Below are positions 22,926 to 35,377 of a stretch of 64,000 nt of DNA, piece by piece. The DNA is from Elymus sibiricus (lineage: Eukaryota > Streptophyta > Magnoliopsida > Poales > Poaceae): NCBI GenBank assembly GCA_039707655.1, contig CM077666.1, positions 284,941,166 to 285,005,165 on the forward strand, written 5' to 3'. Position numbers and translations under genes: made by a program. Within the stretch, counting starts at the first letter, position 1. Each line of letters begins with the position of its first letter. Under the pieces are notes generated by a model, which was given only the letters and a program-made list of their open reading frames with translations, searched no databases and was not told where the DNA came from.

Positions 22926-25394
22926 TGTAACACCCCGATTTTTGGCCCTTTCTTTTTTTCTTTTGGTTTTTTTGGTTTTTGCTCTGATTTCCTTTTTGGA
23001 GCAGTTCTATGGACTTGAAACCTGGGAGATCATCATTTCTTCTTCTCCCTAGTGGTGCATCATCCTTGAATCTTTCCCAAGATCATGGTATTTCTATTCT
23101 AGCCCAACCCCAAAATTCTTTTCTTGGGAATATTCCTTTTTCTATTAAAGGAATAACCCTATTTGACTTAGGTTGTGAAGCAACCTATATTTCTGTCTTC
23201 CACAAAATTCCCAAATAATTCTCATAAATCCTTTGGATCATATATTCTGCAAAAATGTCCAAACCCTTCCTTGCCTAGTTCAAAAATAATTCAGGAATAT
23301 TCATTTCCTTATTCTGTCCAGTATGGCACTTTGTGAAGGAAGTGATATGTATATTTTCTTGATTGCCCTCAAACTTTTTAGGCACTCTTTCCTATCCAAA
23401 TCATTACCACATGACAAAATTCAGCTCCATTTGCCTAGTAAATCTTCCTCAGCAAATTTCCAAAGTTTCTGACCAGAGAGAAGCTTTGTGAAGTAAGTAC
23501 TAGCAAGGAGTATCCATTTGAGTTGAAATTTTTTCAGGCCCTCCATGTGCTCATATGATTCCCCTACACCAAATTTTAGCTCCATCCAACAATATATGTG
23601 AGCACATCTTCAAATCTTTGGTTCTGGTCAAATTTTCAGGGTGTGAAGCAACTACATTTAATATTGCTTCATAAATTCTGAAATTAATCCAGGACCTAAA
23701 TATCTCTATATCCCTTGAGCATACCAAAATTTCCATTATTTTGCCAAGCCATTTGCTCTACAATTTTTTGCCAAGATTCTGTTCAGAGAGGACCTTTGTG
23801 AAGGAAGTACCATGTAGGTATTTCCAAATGGCATGAAATTTTGCCAGTGCCTGCATGGTCCTAAATCATCAGCCTATACTAAATTTCAGCTCAATCCCAC
23901 ACTCCATGTGAGTGCAAAATCCAACTCTAGTTTCTATGCTGTTTTTGCTGTTGCAAAGCAACTATCTTCAAATCTTGTCCAAATCATCTATAAATTCACA
24001 GGACTATAGTCCTTCCTACCCTAAACCCTCGGGACATCCTCTCTGGATCTTTGGTCAAGTAACTTGATCACAACTTCTAACCCAAGTTGGCTACATCAAC
24101 ATTCATCTGATGCCTCCCATCAATCCATAGTCCCTTTGATCGATCCATCACTTCTGTGAGGCTGTAGGATAGATGGACAACATCTTGGACATCTTTTGCC
24201 AGGCCTACGTGCCCTCTCCGTGGCAATGCATGCGGTGACCACACTGTTGGCACGCCAGTGCATGTGCTCTACGTGCTATGGGCGCGCTCTGGGTGTCACC
24301 AAGCCGCGGGCCTCTTCTTCTCGGCCGCGTTCGCTCGTCCACTGGTGCCGCCCTTCCTCTCCGTCATCCACCTGGCCGTCTAGCCCTGTCCCCCCTCCTT
24401 CTTCCCTCTCCTCGCGCCACGGCGGCCTCTGCTCTCTCCGCATGCGCGCGCATAGTGCCTTAGTGGCCGACCGTGCGTGCCTCGCCCGCGTCTGCTCCTC
24501 CTGCGCCGCTGAGCCTCCACTAGCTCTCTCACGTCACCGTCCGAGCCCTCCCGTGCGCCCACGCGTCCGCGGTTCGCCAGAACTCCGACCATCTGGTCCA
24601 TGGTGGCTTCCGGCTTGGGCATCTTTGCCCTGGCTATTTAAGCCGTCCCCGTCTGCAGCTCGGCTCACCACTCGACCTCCTCCTCACCCAATCATCCACC
24701 GGAGCCGCTCCAGCGAGCTCATGGGGTCTTCTTCTAGAATTTTTGGGCTCCTCTATTTTCTGGTAGAGTTTGGCATTTTTATCTTCTGTCTAGAATTTTT
24801 GGACAGAAGTATTTGCTGTATGTGATATTTATAAATGCTTTCAAAAATGTTTCCAGAGTGTTTGTTGTGTGTTGGTGAAGACCAGGAGCTCTTCCTCTCT
24901 CTTTTGGAGCAAGGCAAGCCACAACCTCCATTTGCATGATTGAAATGCAATGTCATGGTTTATTTAATAAATTTGCTTGATATATTCATTAGTTAAATAT
25001 GATTTATTCATGGTATTTCTTGGAGTTACATTTGATCTTGGTACTGCCATGAGGATGCTTGGATTTCTAGGGCTTATGGTTTGCAGATTGAGGGTGACAT
25101 GTTGCTTCGGGATTACTAGTAGCAGTAGTCATGCTCTCTTCATGATCATATTGAATTTTATTACTTTTGGGAGTTCATAATAATGATATGGATATATTAT
25201 TCTTTGGATTATTGGATGGATATTGCTATGATTTGAATCATAGGTTCATATGTAATATTGGGTAACAGTTCTATCACAGCTATATCTTGGGGACAAATTC
25301 CGTCATTTCGTTGGTCAGGTGCCACTGAATCGAGCTCACCAGTGCAGCCACACTTGCCTGGATGGGGAGGCCCTAATTCGGTCTATTGTCATGC
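22926..25394 (+). repeat. 3' LTR of element E, first part
   Basis: Starts TGTAACACCCCG after the polypurine tract. The first 1.26 kb matches the E 5' LTR. Then a GC-rich promoter region (24190-24730) and an AT-rich tract, interrupted at 25394 by F. The second part resumes at 37039. Confidence 0.92.
24634..24642 (+). promoter_or_regulatory. LTR TATA box, element E
   Basis: CTATTTAAG at the end of a GC-rich, CpG-rich region. F has the same CTATTTAAG in both LTRs at a comparable distance from the LTR start (about 1.66-1.71 kb). Confidence 0.6.
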
Positions 25395-25756
25395 TGTGGC
25401 ACCCCGGCTCAGAGAGACCGGAACACCCCGTATTCCGGCCCAGAGATCAAGTCTTTTGGAATACGGCACTGCTTGGCATAGAACAAATCAGCTCTTTATT
25501 ACAAATGGTGCAAGTACAAGGGTCCGATGTTACAAAGGATTACAGGGGCACGGCGACACTTTGCCTGCTAAGGTAGCTCTATGCTAGCAGCGGAACATCT
25601 CGAAGCGGAATAAATTCTAGCAACGGAACAACGACGACGGTGATGAACTCCACTCCGCAGGGACTCTGACTGGGACACATCCTAGAGCACAACCTCGGAA
25701 TCCTCGACAAACAAGCAATCATGGCATCACCTGCAATCTGGCATGACACGCCAGGT

Positions 25757-25775
25757 GAGTACTTTGAATGTACTC
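25757..25775 (-). other. Conserved LTR hairpin, F 3' LTR
   Basis: GAGTAC and GTACTC around a 7-base loop, 362 bp from the LTR 3' edge; equivalent to those at 1592, 32983 and 37815. Confidence 0.65.
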
Positions 25776-28142
25776 GCAAGCTCACAACAACCAAAGCAAT
25801 CAAGACATACAACAGCATGGCATTTACAGGTTAAACATCAATGATGAACACAATACTACTAGAACAACATGAGCATGGCATATGCATAATTCATGAGCAT
25901 GAACATGATACTACTTGCACTAGCATGCAAAGGAGTCGACGTTTAAGGTCTCATGGACCAACTAACTCTGCTCAGAGGTTATCTCATAACCACCAACTTA
26001 CCATCGTGAGCATCACACGATCACCTCAGGATCGACCAAGCTCGGTATCAACTATACCATCGTGATCATCACATGACCACACGGAGCTTGATCTCTACCT
26101 GTGATCATCGCATGACCACATAAAGATCAACCAACTTCTTTTCTCATCAAACCAGGGTTGTTTATTATTCAGGTTATTATTTCTGTTGACCCACAATGTG
26201 ACCTACGACGAACTATGTCCATGACCGAGGACGCGGCTATCGATAGATTATACACTCTGCAAAGGTTAGTACACTATACCCACACCACGGAAATCATGGC
26301 CTCGTGCTCCCATTCGGGTGGACCAACGACATTCCGACAAAACCGATCCATTGCATGATACTCTCCCGGCCACTCCCGACAAACTCCCCTTTGGGCTATG
26401 TCCTGGGTTGCCCCTGATGTCAACTCGTGACATCCGCCACCTTTGTGGCCGCCACCGTCGTGGCCAAACATAAACATCGTCCCAAACGGGGACCTCTGCG
26501 CCATACAACTTGGGCACTCAAGGCTTATGGCCGCCTACCTGATCAGGGTAGCGCACATCCATAACCTTCCCTAGTTGGAGGTTCCGGCGAGAGGCATGAC
26601 AATAGACCGCATTAGGGCCTCCCCATCCAGGCAACTGTGGTTGCACTGGTGAGCTCGATTCGGTGGCACCATGACTCAGCCAACAGATTTGTTCAAGTTC
26701 GATGAAAGTCAGGTTCAACTTGAATGGTGACGAGCTGAGTCACAATAATATAGTGAAATAACAATGCATATGAGCATGATATCAGTGTAACCATGGAAGG
26801 GTAACATAACCATTTAACAACATAACATCAACAATGATAAATCATGTAGTTTACAGGAGGTAAATGAGCACGGCATAATGACGATCACGAATATTACAAG
26901 TATTTTCATAATAAACCCTAACTATTCAAATGAGCATATTGTTATCACTAGCATCGGAAAATAAATCTGAGAACTAACATGACAATAATAGTACTAGCAA
27001 ATAATCATTTAACTTACTAGATGCAAATGAACAACGCATAAGAACGAGCATGGACTCACAAGCATATATTATTCACGAAATAATTAAATGCACAAACAAT
27101 TATTAAATATTTAAGTGGAAACCATGGCTACTGCAATTCCATCATGCAAGTGGCTATTGTGGCTTGCCTAGGGTTGATGGATTCACCGGGGAGAGGTGCG
27201 ATGAACTCGCGGAAAGAATCGCCGGAAAAGTTTCCCTCCCGGCGGAGCTGTTTTAAGGGCAAGGGCAAAATGGTCATTTTCACAGTGTGACAACCTCATG
27301 AAAATGATACCATCGGAACGGGCTCGACGAACTGAGATCGTGGGCTTTGGAATCACCTGAATCGGAGTCTCGGTTGAAAAGTTACGGACGTTCGTTCGTT
27401 AGGCAGAGAAATAAAAAAAAAGTGTTCATTTCTGCTGCTAACGGGCGAACGCCCGCAATATAAGGGTTTCGGCGGCGGCTGCTGAAAACAGAAAGCGCCT
27501 TTTAGAAAATACGCTTTCAAACGGGGAAAGCGCATTTTGACCCGAAGAAGCAGCGAAGTACGCTTTCTATAAGCGAAAACGTATTATTGAAAATACGCTT
27601 TCACTAAATCGGCGCGGGGTCCGGTGTTGACTCCTTGTTTGACTGATTGGTGGGGCCGTGTAGAGGTGGGACCCGCCTGACTTGGTCGTCTCCTTCCTCG
27701 CGATGGGAGGCAGAGGAGGCGAGGCAGGGAATGGCCGTCGCCGGCCCTGACTCCACCGGCCATCTCCGGCCGAAGTCCGGCCACCGGCGGCCTCAGGGCG
27801 GAGCGCCGCACCCGTCCTGGTGCAGCACACGCGCCGGAGAGGGCCATGGCGACGGCGGCTGGGATGCCCGTGGCGGAGGCCTTCGGCCGATTTTGAAACC
27901 TCGCCTATGGGTACTCCGGGGAGCAGGCGAGAGCAGGGGAGGGCTCGCCGTGACTTGGTGGAGCTACTGGTGAGGAAGAGAAGGAGGGAGGAGCCCTAGC
28001 TTGCTCGAATTTGAGCGTGGGAGGGCGGCGGCCGTGGCTGCAATGGGAGGGCAGGGGAGCTCCCGGGGCTTGGTTGGGTGGTCGGGAAGGTCTAGGGGAG
28101 GGTGGTGAGGAGGTGGATGAGCTCGAGAGATCTCGGGAAGGG

Positions 28143-28151
28143 CTTAAATAG
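28143..28151 (-). promoter_or_regulatory. LTR TATA box, F 3' LTR
   Basis: CTATTTAAG on the minus strand, at the edge of the CpG-rich region; the same motif as in E. Confidence 0.55.
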
Positions 28152-29812
28152 CCGTGGCCGGATGCCTTCGCCGGAAACCGCCGCGGACGCGCGGTCGATG
28201 CCTCTAGCACGACCGCGTACGCGTGCACACGCGTGGAGGGGTGGAGAGCGACGGGAGAGAGCTAGTGGGGTGGCAGACGCGGGTGGTGCGGTGCCCGGTC
28301 GGCCACCGAGGCACTGTGCTCACGCGGGTGCGGCCACCGTGGCGCGAGGAGGGCAAATGAGGAGGGGCCCAGGGCACGAGAGGATACGGGGAACTGTGGG
28401 CGACGCGGTAGACACGGTGAGACGAGCGAGAGCGGCAGGGAGAGCGGTGCTCGGAGCTAGCCGACGCGCAGAGCGCGCCAAACGCATGCCAACGGCGTGG
28501 TCACCGCGTGCATTGGCGAGAGGAGGGCACGTCTGCCAGCCAAAAGTTGTCAAACGTGTTGTCCCTCCAACATACAGTCCCACTGATGCGATAGCTTGAA
28601 GAAATCCAGTGTGGGTTGATGGGAATGATCGACTGAAGTTTGCTGTTGCAAACTTAAGCCAAAAGTAGTGATCAACTTAGAGAGGATAAGAGCTAACCAA
28701 GATGTGTCAGGGGTTTATGGTAGGAAGGACTATGATCCTGTGAAATTTGAGGGGATTTGGACCAATATTTGACCTAGTTGCTTTGCAATTGCAAAATCTG
28801 GTCCAGAAACAATATCAGGAATTAGCACTCACATGGAGTGTTGGATTGGGCTGAGAATTTGTGGAGGATGATTATTTGATCATATGAAGGTGCCATAAAA
28901 ATTTCATACCATTTGGATGAATAAAAATGGTACTTCCTTCACAATGATCCACACTGGACAAAAACTTGGGGGAATTTTGTGGAGCAAATGGCTTGGCAAA
29001 ATAATGTGAGTTTTGGCATTCTCACATTATTTAGGGATATTTAGGTCCTGGATTAATTTCAGATTTTATGAAGCAATATAAAATATAGTTGCTTCACAAA
29101 CTGAAATTGTGACCAGAAAACAAGATTTGAAGGTGTGCACACATAGATTGTTTAATGGAGATGAAATTTGGTGGAGACTTATTATTTGATCATATCAATG
29201 ACCTGCCAAAATTTCAACTCATTTGGATTAGCCTAGCTAGTACTTCCTTCACAAAGCTTCTCTCTGGTCAGAAACTTTGGAAATTTGCTGAGGAAGATTT
29301 ACTTGGCAAATGAAGCTGAATTTTGGCATGTGGCAATTATTTGGATATGAGAGAGTGCAATTTTTTTTTGAGGGTAATCAAGAAAATATAAATAACACTT
29401 CCTTCATAAAGTGCCCTGCTGGACAGAATAGGAAATGAATATTCCAGAGTTATTTTTGAACTAGGCAAGGATGGGTCTTGACATATTTGTGGAAGATATG
29501 ATCCAAAGAATTTATGAGAATTTTGTGGGAATTTTGTGGAAGACAGAAATATAGGTTGCTTCACAACCTAGAGAAAACAGGGTTATTCCTTTAATAGAAA
29601 AAGGAATATTCCAAATAAATAAATATTGGAGTTGGGCTAAGATGGAAATGACATGGCCTTGGGATAGATTTGAGCAGGACAAGCCACTAGGAAGTGGCAG
29701 GAGAGAAGATCTTCCCCGGTTTCAAGACCACATAGCCACGGAAAAAGAACTCCAAATAAAAATTCGAAGAAATCCAAAAGAAAAAGAAAGGGCCAAAAAT
29801 CAGGGTGTTACA

Positions 29813-29997
29813 AACCTACCCCCCTTACGATAAATCTCGTCCTCGAGATTTGGTTGCTCAGGGAACCAGTATGAATATTTTGACTTAAGGAAACCGTTTC
29901 CAACTCGGCTATCCTTTTCCTTCATGTGATGTTCCCACTGAATTTCATCTGACTGACTGCCTTGCTCTGGGGTGGTTTGCTTCACTGTATCCAACAT
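29813..29997 (-). pseudogene. pol-tail relic and polypurine tract, element F
   Basis: Minus-strand peptide with YSYWFPEQPNLEDEIY just inside the 3' LTR, followed by the polypurine tract GTAAGGGGGGTAGGTT (29813-29829). Counterpart of the E relic. No catalytic domain precedes it. Confidence 0.55.
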
Positions 29998-31194
29998 TCC
30001 AACAGGTCTTCCTTCATATGTTCATCCTTGCTCTGACTTCAATTCTTTTATGTCTGCTGGCTTGTCTGATATTATCATGACCGGGATTTCCATAAGTCCG
30101 GGAGTGATTTCCAATTGATGTGATATTCTTTTATCCAGCACCGATAGTATTCAATGGAGTTGTGCACATATTTCCTCGGTGGACATGAAACATTTAATCA
30201 TTGCGTCGGGTTACTAGAGAAGATGCATGTCCTTTGGGTTCAAAACAATGCCGAGAATCATAGCCGTTCTTTTGGTAGAGTCTGACTGCTAGCGGGTAGT
30301 TCTGAATTACCTTGGCTGGCTCCACTGTCTCGAATCCATACCGATGATTCGACTGTCACCTTGATATGAGGTCCTTACAAACAGAGTAGACCCCTTGGGT
30401 GTGTGTTCATGGTGATTAATACGGAATCAGACTGTCTTGGGTGTCCGTACCATGTTGTTCATGCCACAATTATCATACCCGTATTGCCGGTCTTGCTCCT
30501 TCATTATTGTTCTCTTTTTCTGAATCTTTTGCTGAAAGAACTTGGTCTTAAATATCTTTAATTCTTCGTGTGACCATAGGTGCTGTCAGGTGCAATATTC
30601 CGGCAAGCATACCTTATCCTTATCCTCAGGTAGTGCAGCAACATTTAACTCGCAAGTTCATCGTCTCTCAAGCTCTAACTGTAGGGCAATGATCATCCGA
30701 ACCAGGTTCACAGTTACTGGCATAGAGCTCACTGTTGTGGTCAATCCTGCATGACAGTGACAGAGGTTACTGATATCAGTTTGTCGGGTGTGAGGAAGCT
30801 GGCCTTGATATCCACTGTCAATATTATTGTCCCAATATTGTCTTGATTCATAGCTTGGCAGTCATTGCAATACACTGAGGTATTTACTGGCTTTCTTCCT
30901 CTTGCATAACTCATGGGGTTGTCGGATTCTCACCATGCTGGCATCATCATCCGAGTGACTTGCATGACCTTGGCAGCATGCTCACAATAAATATGAGAGT
31001 CTGTGTAGCTGAACATTTGATTCCCAGGGCAGACACTTGGGTGTCGACTGATTCTTGCTTCTGACGAACCGTTGCGGATCTGATTCTTGGGATGCATTGC
31101 CATATGCTGCCAACTTACTGTGTAATATCTTGTACCAATGCCGATGACTGTTTGTAGTGCCGTACTAACGAAGACTGGATAGCTGGTGTTGGAA

Positions 31195-31500
31195 GTCATC
31201 GAGAGTAGCGTGCTGAGGAAGGCTGGATATCTTATGCTCGAAGCTTTTGCCGGGATAGCCTACTGAAGAAGACTGGGTATCGTACCTCAGAAGTTTCTTC
31301 TCCTGGTTGCTTACTGGAGAAGATTCGGTGCCTTATGCCGGAAGCTTTCTGCGGTGGCTTACCGAAGAAGACTGAGTATCTTACACTGTAAGCTATCCAC
31401 ATGCGGAACCTTGCGTCGTAAGCTTCCCTGGTAGCGTGCGGAGGAAGATTGGGTTGCTTATACCAGAAGCTTTTCTCTGTAGTGTGCGGACTGAATGCCA
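31195..31500 (-). repeat. About 50-bp degenerate tandem repeats, element F
   Basis: Minus-strand counterpart of the E array, about six units in the same order. The overlapping ORF (31232-31576) reads repeated peptides such as KASGIRHRIFSSKQP and SEVRYPVFFSRLS. The frame is more open here than in E. Confidence 0.65.
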
Positions 31501-32098
31501 TATATATACCCTTGATATTCCTTTGACTGGAAATGTACTGTTGTCTTGCACACAAATTGTCTTCCAGCTGGTTCATTACGATTGTGATGGTTGCATACTG
31601 AGGCAGCCTTGATGTTGATAGTCATTCCATTATATCATTTGTATTCAAACTAGATATTCTCATACAATGTAGTCGGCTGAGATTTTCATAATGTTTAGCT
31701 GAGCTTCCAAATATTTGAAATCCTCATTGATTCTTCGAGTCCGGTGTCGGTTGATGAGCAACTTTCATAAGGGGAAATAAGGTAACACCGAAGGCCCAAA
31801 GAAAGAAGCAAAAGAAATGACTAAAACAAAAGCACACACAGCATTAAGATTACATACAACATCACATTTTACTGCTATTCACCTCACTATGCATGCCTAC
31901 TTAAGCACACAATTCTCGAGGGAAACTCCGGTACTACGATCTAATATGCTGTGGCAGTGTGCACGAAGATGAATCAACGTGTGGAGAGGTTGGTGTAAGT
32001 GGAGCTGCACCAAGCACTAGATCAGCACCGGTTGCATCTGGACGGGTTTAACGGTGAGGACGGACTAGTGATCATGTACCGAGACACGGATGTCACGG

Positions 32099-32479
32099 TC
32101 ACATCATCATCAAGCGTACGGAAGGGAACCGTACTCCTCCAGATAGGGTAGGATAGCGGTGAAAAACAGGGTTTGCTGGCATTGCCCTTTTCTGGTAACA
32201 AAGCCCAGTAAGGGTTGCCAAAGCAGCAGGTTGGATGGCGAGATCCGGGGTAGAAACATGTCTACCACCGAAACAGTAGGTGTGGCTGAAGAGAAAATAT
32301 TGGTGCGATACCTGTGCATCAATCCTGTAAATGATCGACACCACTAGGTACCTCGGCATCACTCCGCTGGGACAGAGATGACACCAAACACCAAGGAACG
32401 AGTATGCAAAGCGGGAGGGTGCAGGTTGTGGATCGAAAACGATGCCACCTACACTCACAAGATCAACCGTTAGTGACAA
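32099..32479 (-). pseudogene. Unknown ORF downstream of the element F primer-binding site
   Basis: 126 codons from an ATG 124 bp inside the primer-binding site. Rich in aromatic residues and His (SRFAYSFLGVWCHL, HQYFLFSHTYCFGGRH), with CFGGRHVSTPDL in the middle. No recognised domain. It stops at TGA in a run of GATGATGATG; DNA similarity to E continues past the stop, so the original protein was longer. Position and layout match the A ORF at 208-1002. May be a retained but decaying element-specific protein. Confidence 0.5.
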
Positions 32480-32603
32480 GATAATAAGTCTATATGCATG
32501 CTATGCACCAAAAAAATGCAACAACCAAATGCACAAACCGACTAGACTCAATACTAACGGTTTCTAACGCTCGCGCAGACTAGGGCGTCCTACAGCCAGA
32601 CCT

Positions 32604-32616
32604 GCTCTGATACCAA
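32604..32616 (-). other. Primer-binding site, element F
   Basis: Minus strand TTGGTATCAGAGC, the iMet-type site, 4 bp inside the LTR edge at 32621. Confidence 0.9.
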
Positions 32617-32982
32617 GCCTTGTGGCACCCCGGCTCAGAGAGACCGGAACACCCCGTATTCCAGCCCAGAGATCAAGTCTTCTGGAATACGGCACTGCTT
32701 GGCATAGAACAAATCAGCTCTTTATTACAAATGGTGCAAGTACAAGGGTCCGATGTTACAAAGGATTACAGGGGCACGGCGACACTTCGCCTGCCAAGGT
32801 AGCTCTATGCTAGCAGTGGAACATCTCGAAGCGGAATAAATTCTAGCAGCGGAACAATGACGACGGTGATGAACTCCACTCCGCAGGGACTCTGACTGGG
32901 ACGCATCCTAGAGCGCAACCTCGGAATCCTCGACAAACAAGCAATCATGGCATCACCTGCAATCTGGCATGACACGCCAGGT

Positions 32983-33001
32983 GAGTACTTTGAATGTACT
33001 C
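32983..33001 (-). other. Conserved LTR hairpin, F 5' LTR
   Basis: GAGTAC/GTACTC stem with the loop seen in the 3' LTR copy. Confidence 0.65.
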
Positions 33002-35368
33002 GCAAGCTCACAGCAACCAAAGCAATCAAGACATACAACAGCATGGCATTTACAGGTTAAACATCAATGATGAACACAATACTACTAGAACAACATGAGC
33101 ATGGCATATGCATAATTCATGAGCATGAACATGATACTACTTGCACTAGCATGCAAAGGAGTCGACGTTTAAGGTCTCATGGACCAACTTACTCTGCTCG
33201 GAGGTTATCTCGTAACCACCAACTTACCATCGTCAGCATCACACGATCACCTCAGGATCGACCAAGCTCGGTATCAACTATACCATCGTGATCATCACAT
33301 GACCACACGGAGCTTGATCTCTACCTGTGATCATCGCATGACCGCATAAAGATCAACCAACTTATTTTCTCATCGAACCAGGGTTGTTTATTATTCAGGT
33401 TATTATTTCTGTTGACCCACAGTGTGACCTACTACGAACTGTGTCCATGACCGAGGAAGCGGCTATCGATAGATTATACACTCTGCAGAGGTTAGTACAC
33501 TGTACCCACACCATGGAAATCATGGCCTCGTGCTCCCATTCGGGTGGACCAACGACATTCCGACAAAACCGATCCATTGCATGACACTCTCCCGGCCACT
33601 CCCGACAAACTCCCCTTTGGGCTATGTCCTGGGTTGCCCCTGATGTCAACTCGTGACATCCGCCACCTTTGTGGCCGCCACCGTCGTGGCCAAACATAAA
33701 CATCGTCCCAAACGGGGACCTCGGCGCCATACAACTTGGGCACTCAAGGCTTATGGCCGCCTACCTGATCAGGGTAGCGCGCACCCATAACCTTCCCTAG
33801 TTGGAGGTTCCGGCGAGAGGCATGACAATAGACCGCATTAGGGCCTCCCCATCCAGGCAAGTGTGGTTGCACTGGTGAGCTCGATTCGGTGGCACCATGA
33901 CTCAGCCAACAGATTTGTTCAAGTTCGATGAAAGTCAGGTTCAACTTGAATGGTGACGAGCTGAGTCACAATAATATAGTGAAATAACAATGCATATGAG
34001 CATGATATCAGTGTAACCATGGATGGGCAACATAACCATTTAACAACATAACATCAACAATGATAAATCATGTAGTTTACGGGAGGTAAATGAGCATGGC
34101 ATAATGACGATCACGAATATTACATGTATTTTCATAATAAACCCTAACTATTCAAATGAGCATATCGTTATCACTAGCATCGGAAAATAAATCTGAGAAC
34201 TAACATGACAATAATAGTACTAGCAAATAATCATTTAACTTACTAGATGCAAATGAACAACGCATAAGAACGAGCATGGACTCACAAGCATATATTATTC
34301 ACGAAATAATTAAATGCACAAACAATTATTAAATATTTAAGTGGAAACCATGGCTACTGCAATTCCATCATGCAAGTGGCTGTTGTGGCTTGCCTGGGGT
34401 TGATGGATTCACCGGGGAGAGGTGCGATGAACTCGCGGAAAGAATCGCCGGAAAAGTTTCCCTCTCGGCGGAGCTGTTTTAAGGGCAAGGGCAAAATGGT
34501 CATTTTCACAGCGTGACAACCTCATGAAAATGATACCATCGGAACGGGCTCGATGAACTGAGATCGTGGGCTTTGGAATCACCTAAATCGGAGTCTCGGT
34601 TGAAAAGTTACGGACGTTCATTCGTTAGGCAGAGAAATAAATAAAAAGTGTTCATTTCTGCTGCTAACGGGCGAACGCCCGCAATATAAGGGTTTCGGCG
34701 GCGGCTGCTGAAAACAGAAACCGCCTTTTAGAAAATGCGCTTTCAAACGGGGAAAGCGCATTTTGACCCGAAGAAGCAGGGAAGTACGCTTCCTATAAGC
34801 GAAAACGTATTATTGAAAATACGCTTTCACTTAAATCGGCGCGGGCCCGGTGTTGACTCCTTGTTTGACTGACTGGTGGGGCCGTGCAGAGGTGGGACCT
34901 GCCTGACTTGGTCGTCTCCTTCCTCGCGATGGGAGGCAGAGGAGGCGAGGCAGGGCATGGCCGTCGCCGGCCCCGACTCCACCGGCCATCTCCGGCCAAA
35001 GTCCGTCCACCGGCGGCCTCAGGGCGGAGCGCCGCACCCGTCCTGGTGCAGCACGCGCGCCGGAGAGGGCCATGGTGACGGCGGCTGGAATGCCCGCGGC
35101 GGAGGCCTTCGGCCGATTTTGAAACCTCGCCTATGGGTACTCCGGGGAGCAGGCGAGAGCAGGGGAGGGCTCGCCGTGACTTGGTGGAGCTACTGGTGAG
35201 GAAGAGAAGGAGGGAGGAGCCCCAGCTTGCTCGAATTTGAGCGCGGGAGGGCGGCGGTCGTGGCTGCAATTGGAGGGCAGGGGAGCTCCCGGGGGTTGGT
35301 TGGGTGGTCGGGCAGGTCTAGGGGAGGGTGGTGAGGAGGTGGATGAGCTCGAGAGATCTCGGGAAGGG

Positions 35369-35377
35369 CTTAAATAG
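35369..35377 (-). promoter_or_regulatory. LTR TATA box, F 5' LTR (promoter of element F)
   Basis: CTATTTAAG on the minus strand, followed by a likely start region rich in CTCTCGAGCTC. This is the copy that would drive genomic RNA. Confidence 0.6.

Larger units (their letters stand above)
25395..29812 (-). repeat. 3' LTR of element F (4418 bp)
   Basis: Plus-strand edges TGTGGCACCCC and GGTGTTACA. Same length as the other copy at 32621-37038. Its ORFs (for example 27567-28599) are shadows of the GC-rich promoter region. It includes a GTGATCAT-rich stretch at 26040-26130, the block at 26190-26350 shared with E and A, and a TTCCTTCACAAAG-type repeat region at 28930-29430. Confidence 0.95.

Noticed and set aside
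26040..26130. GTGATCAT-rich palindromic stretch in the F LTR as a protein-binding array
   Set aside because: Short, degenerate, and matched by drifted copies in the other LTRs; nothing beyond LTR homology supports a specific role.
27567..28599. ORFs in the GC-rich part of the F LTR (and 34793-35894, 24196-24825 in F and E) that could be host-gene exons
   Set aside because: They are in LTR copies, in both orientations, and change between copies. The region fits a CpG-rich LTR promoter with a TATA box, not a gene.
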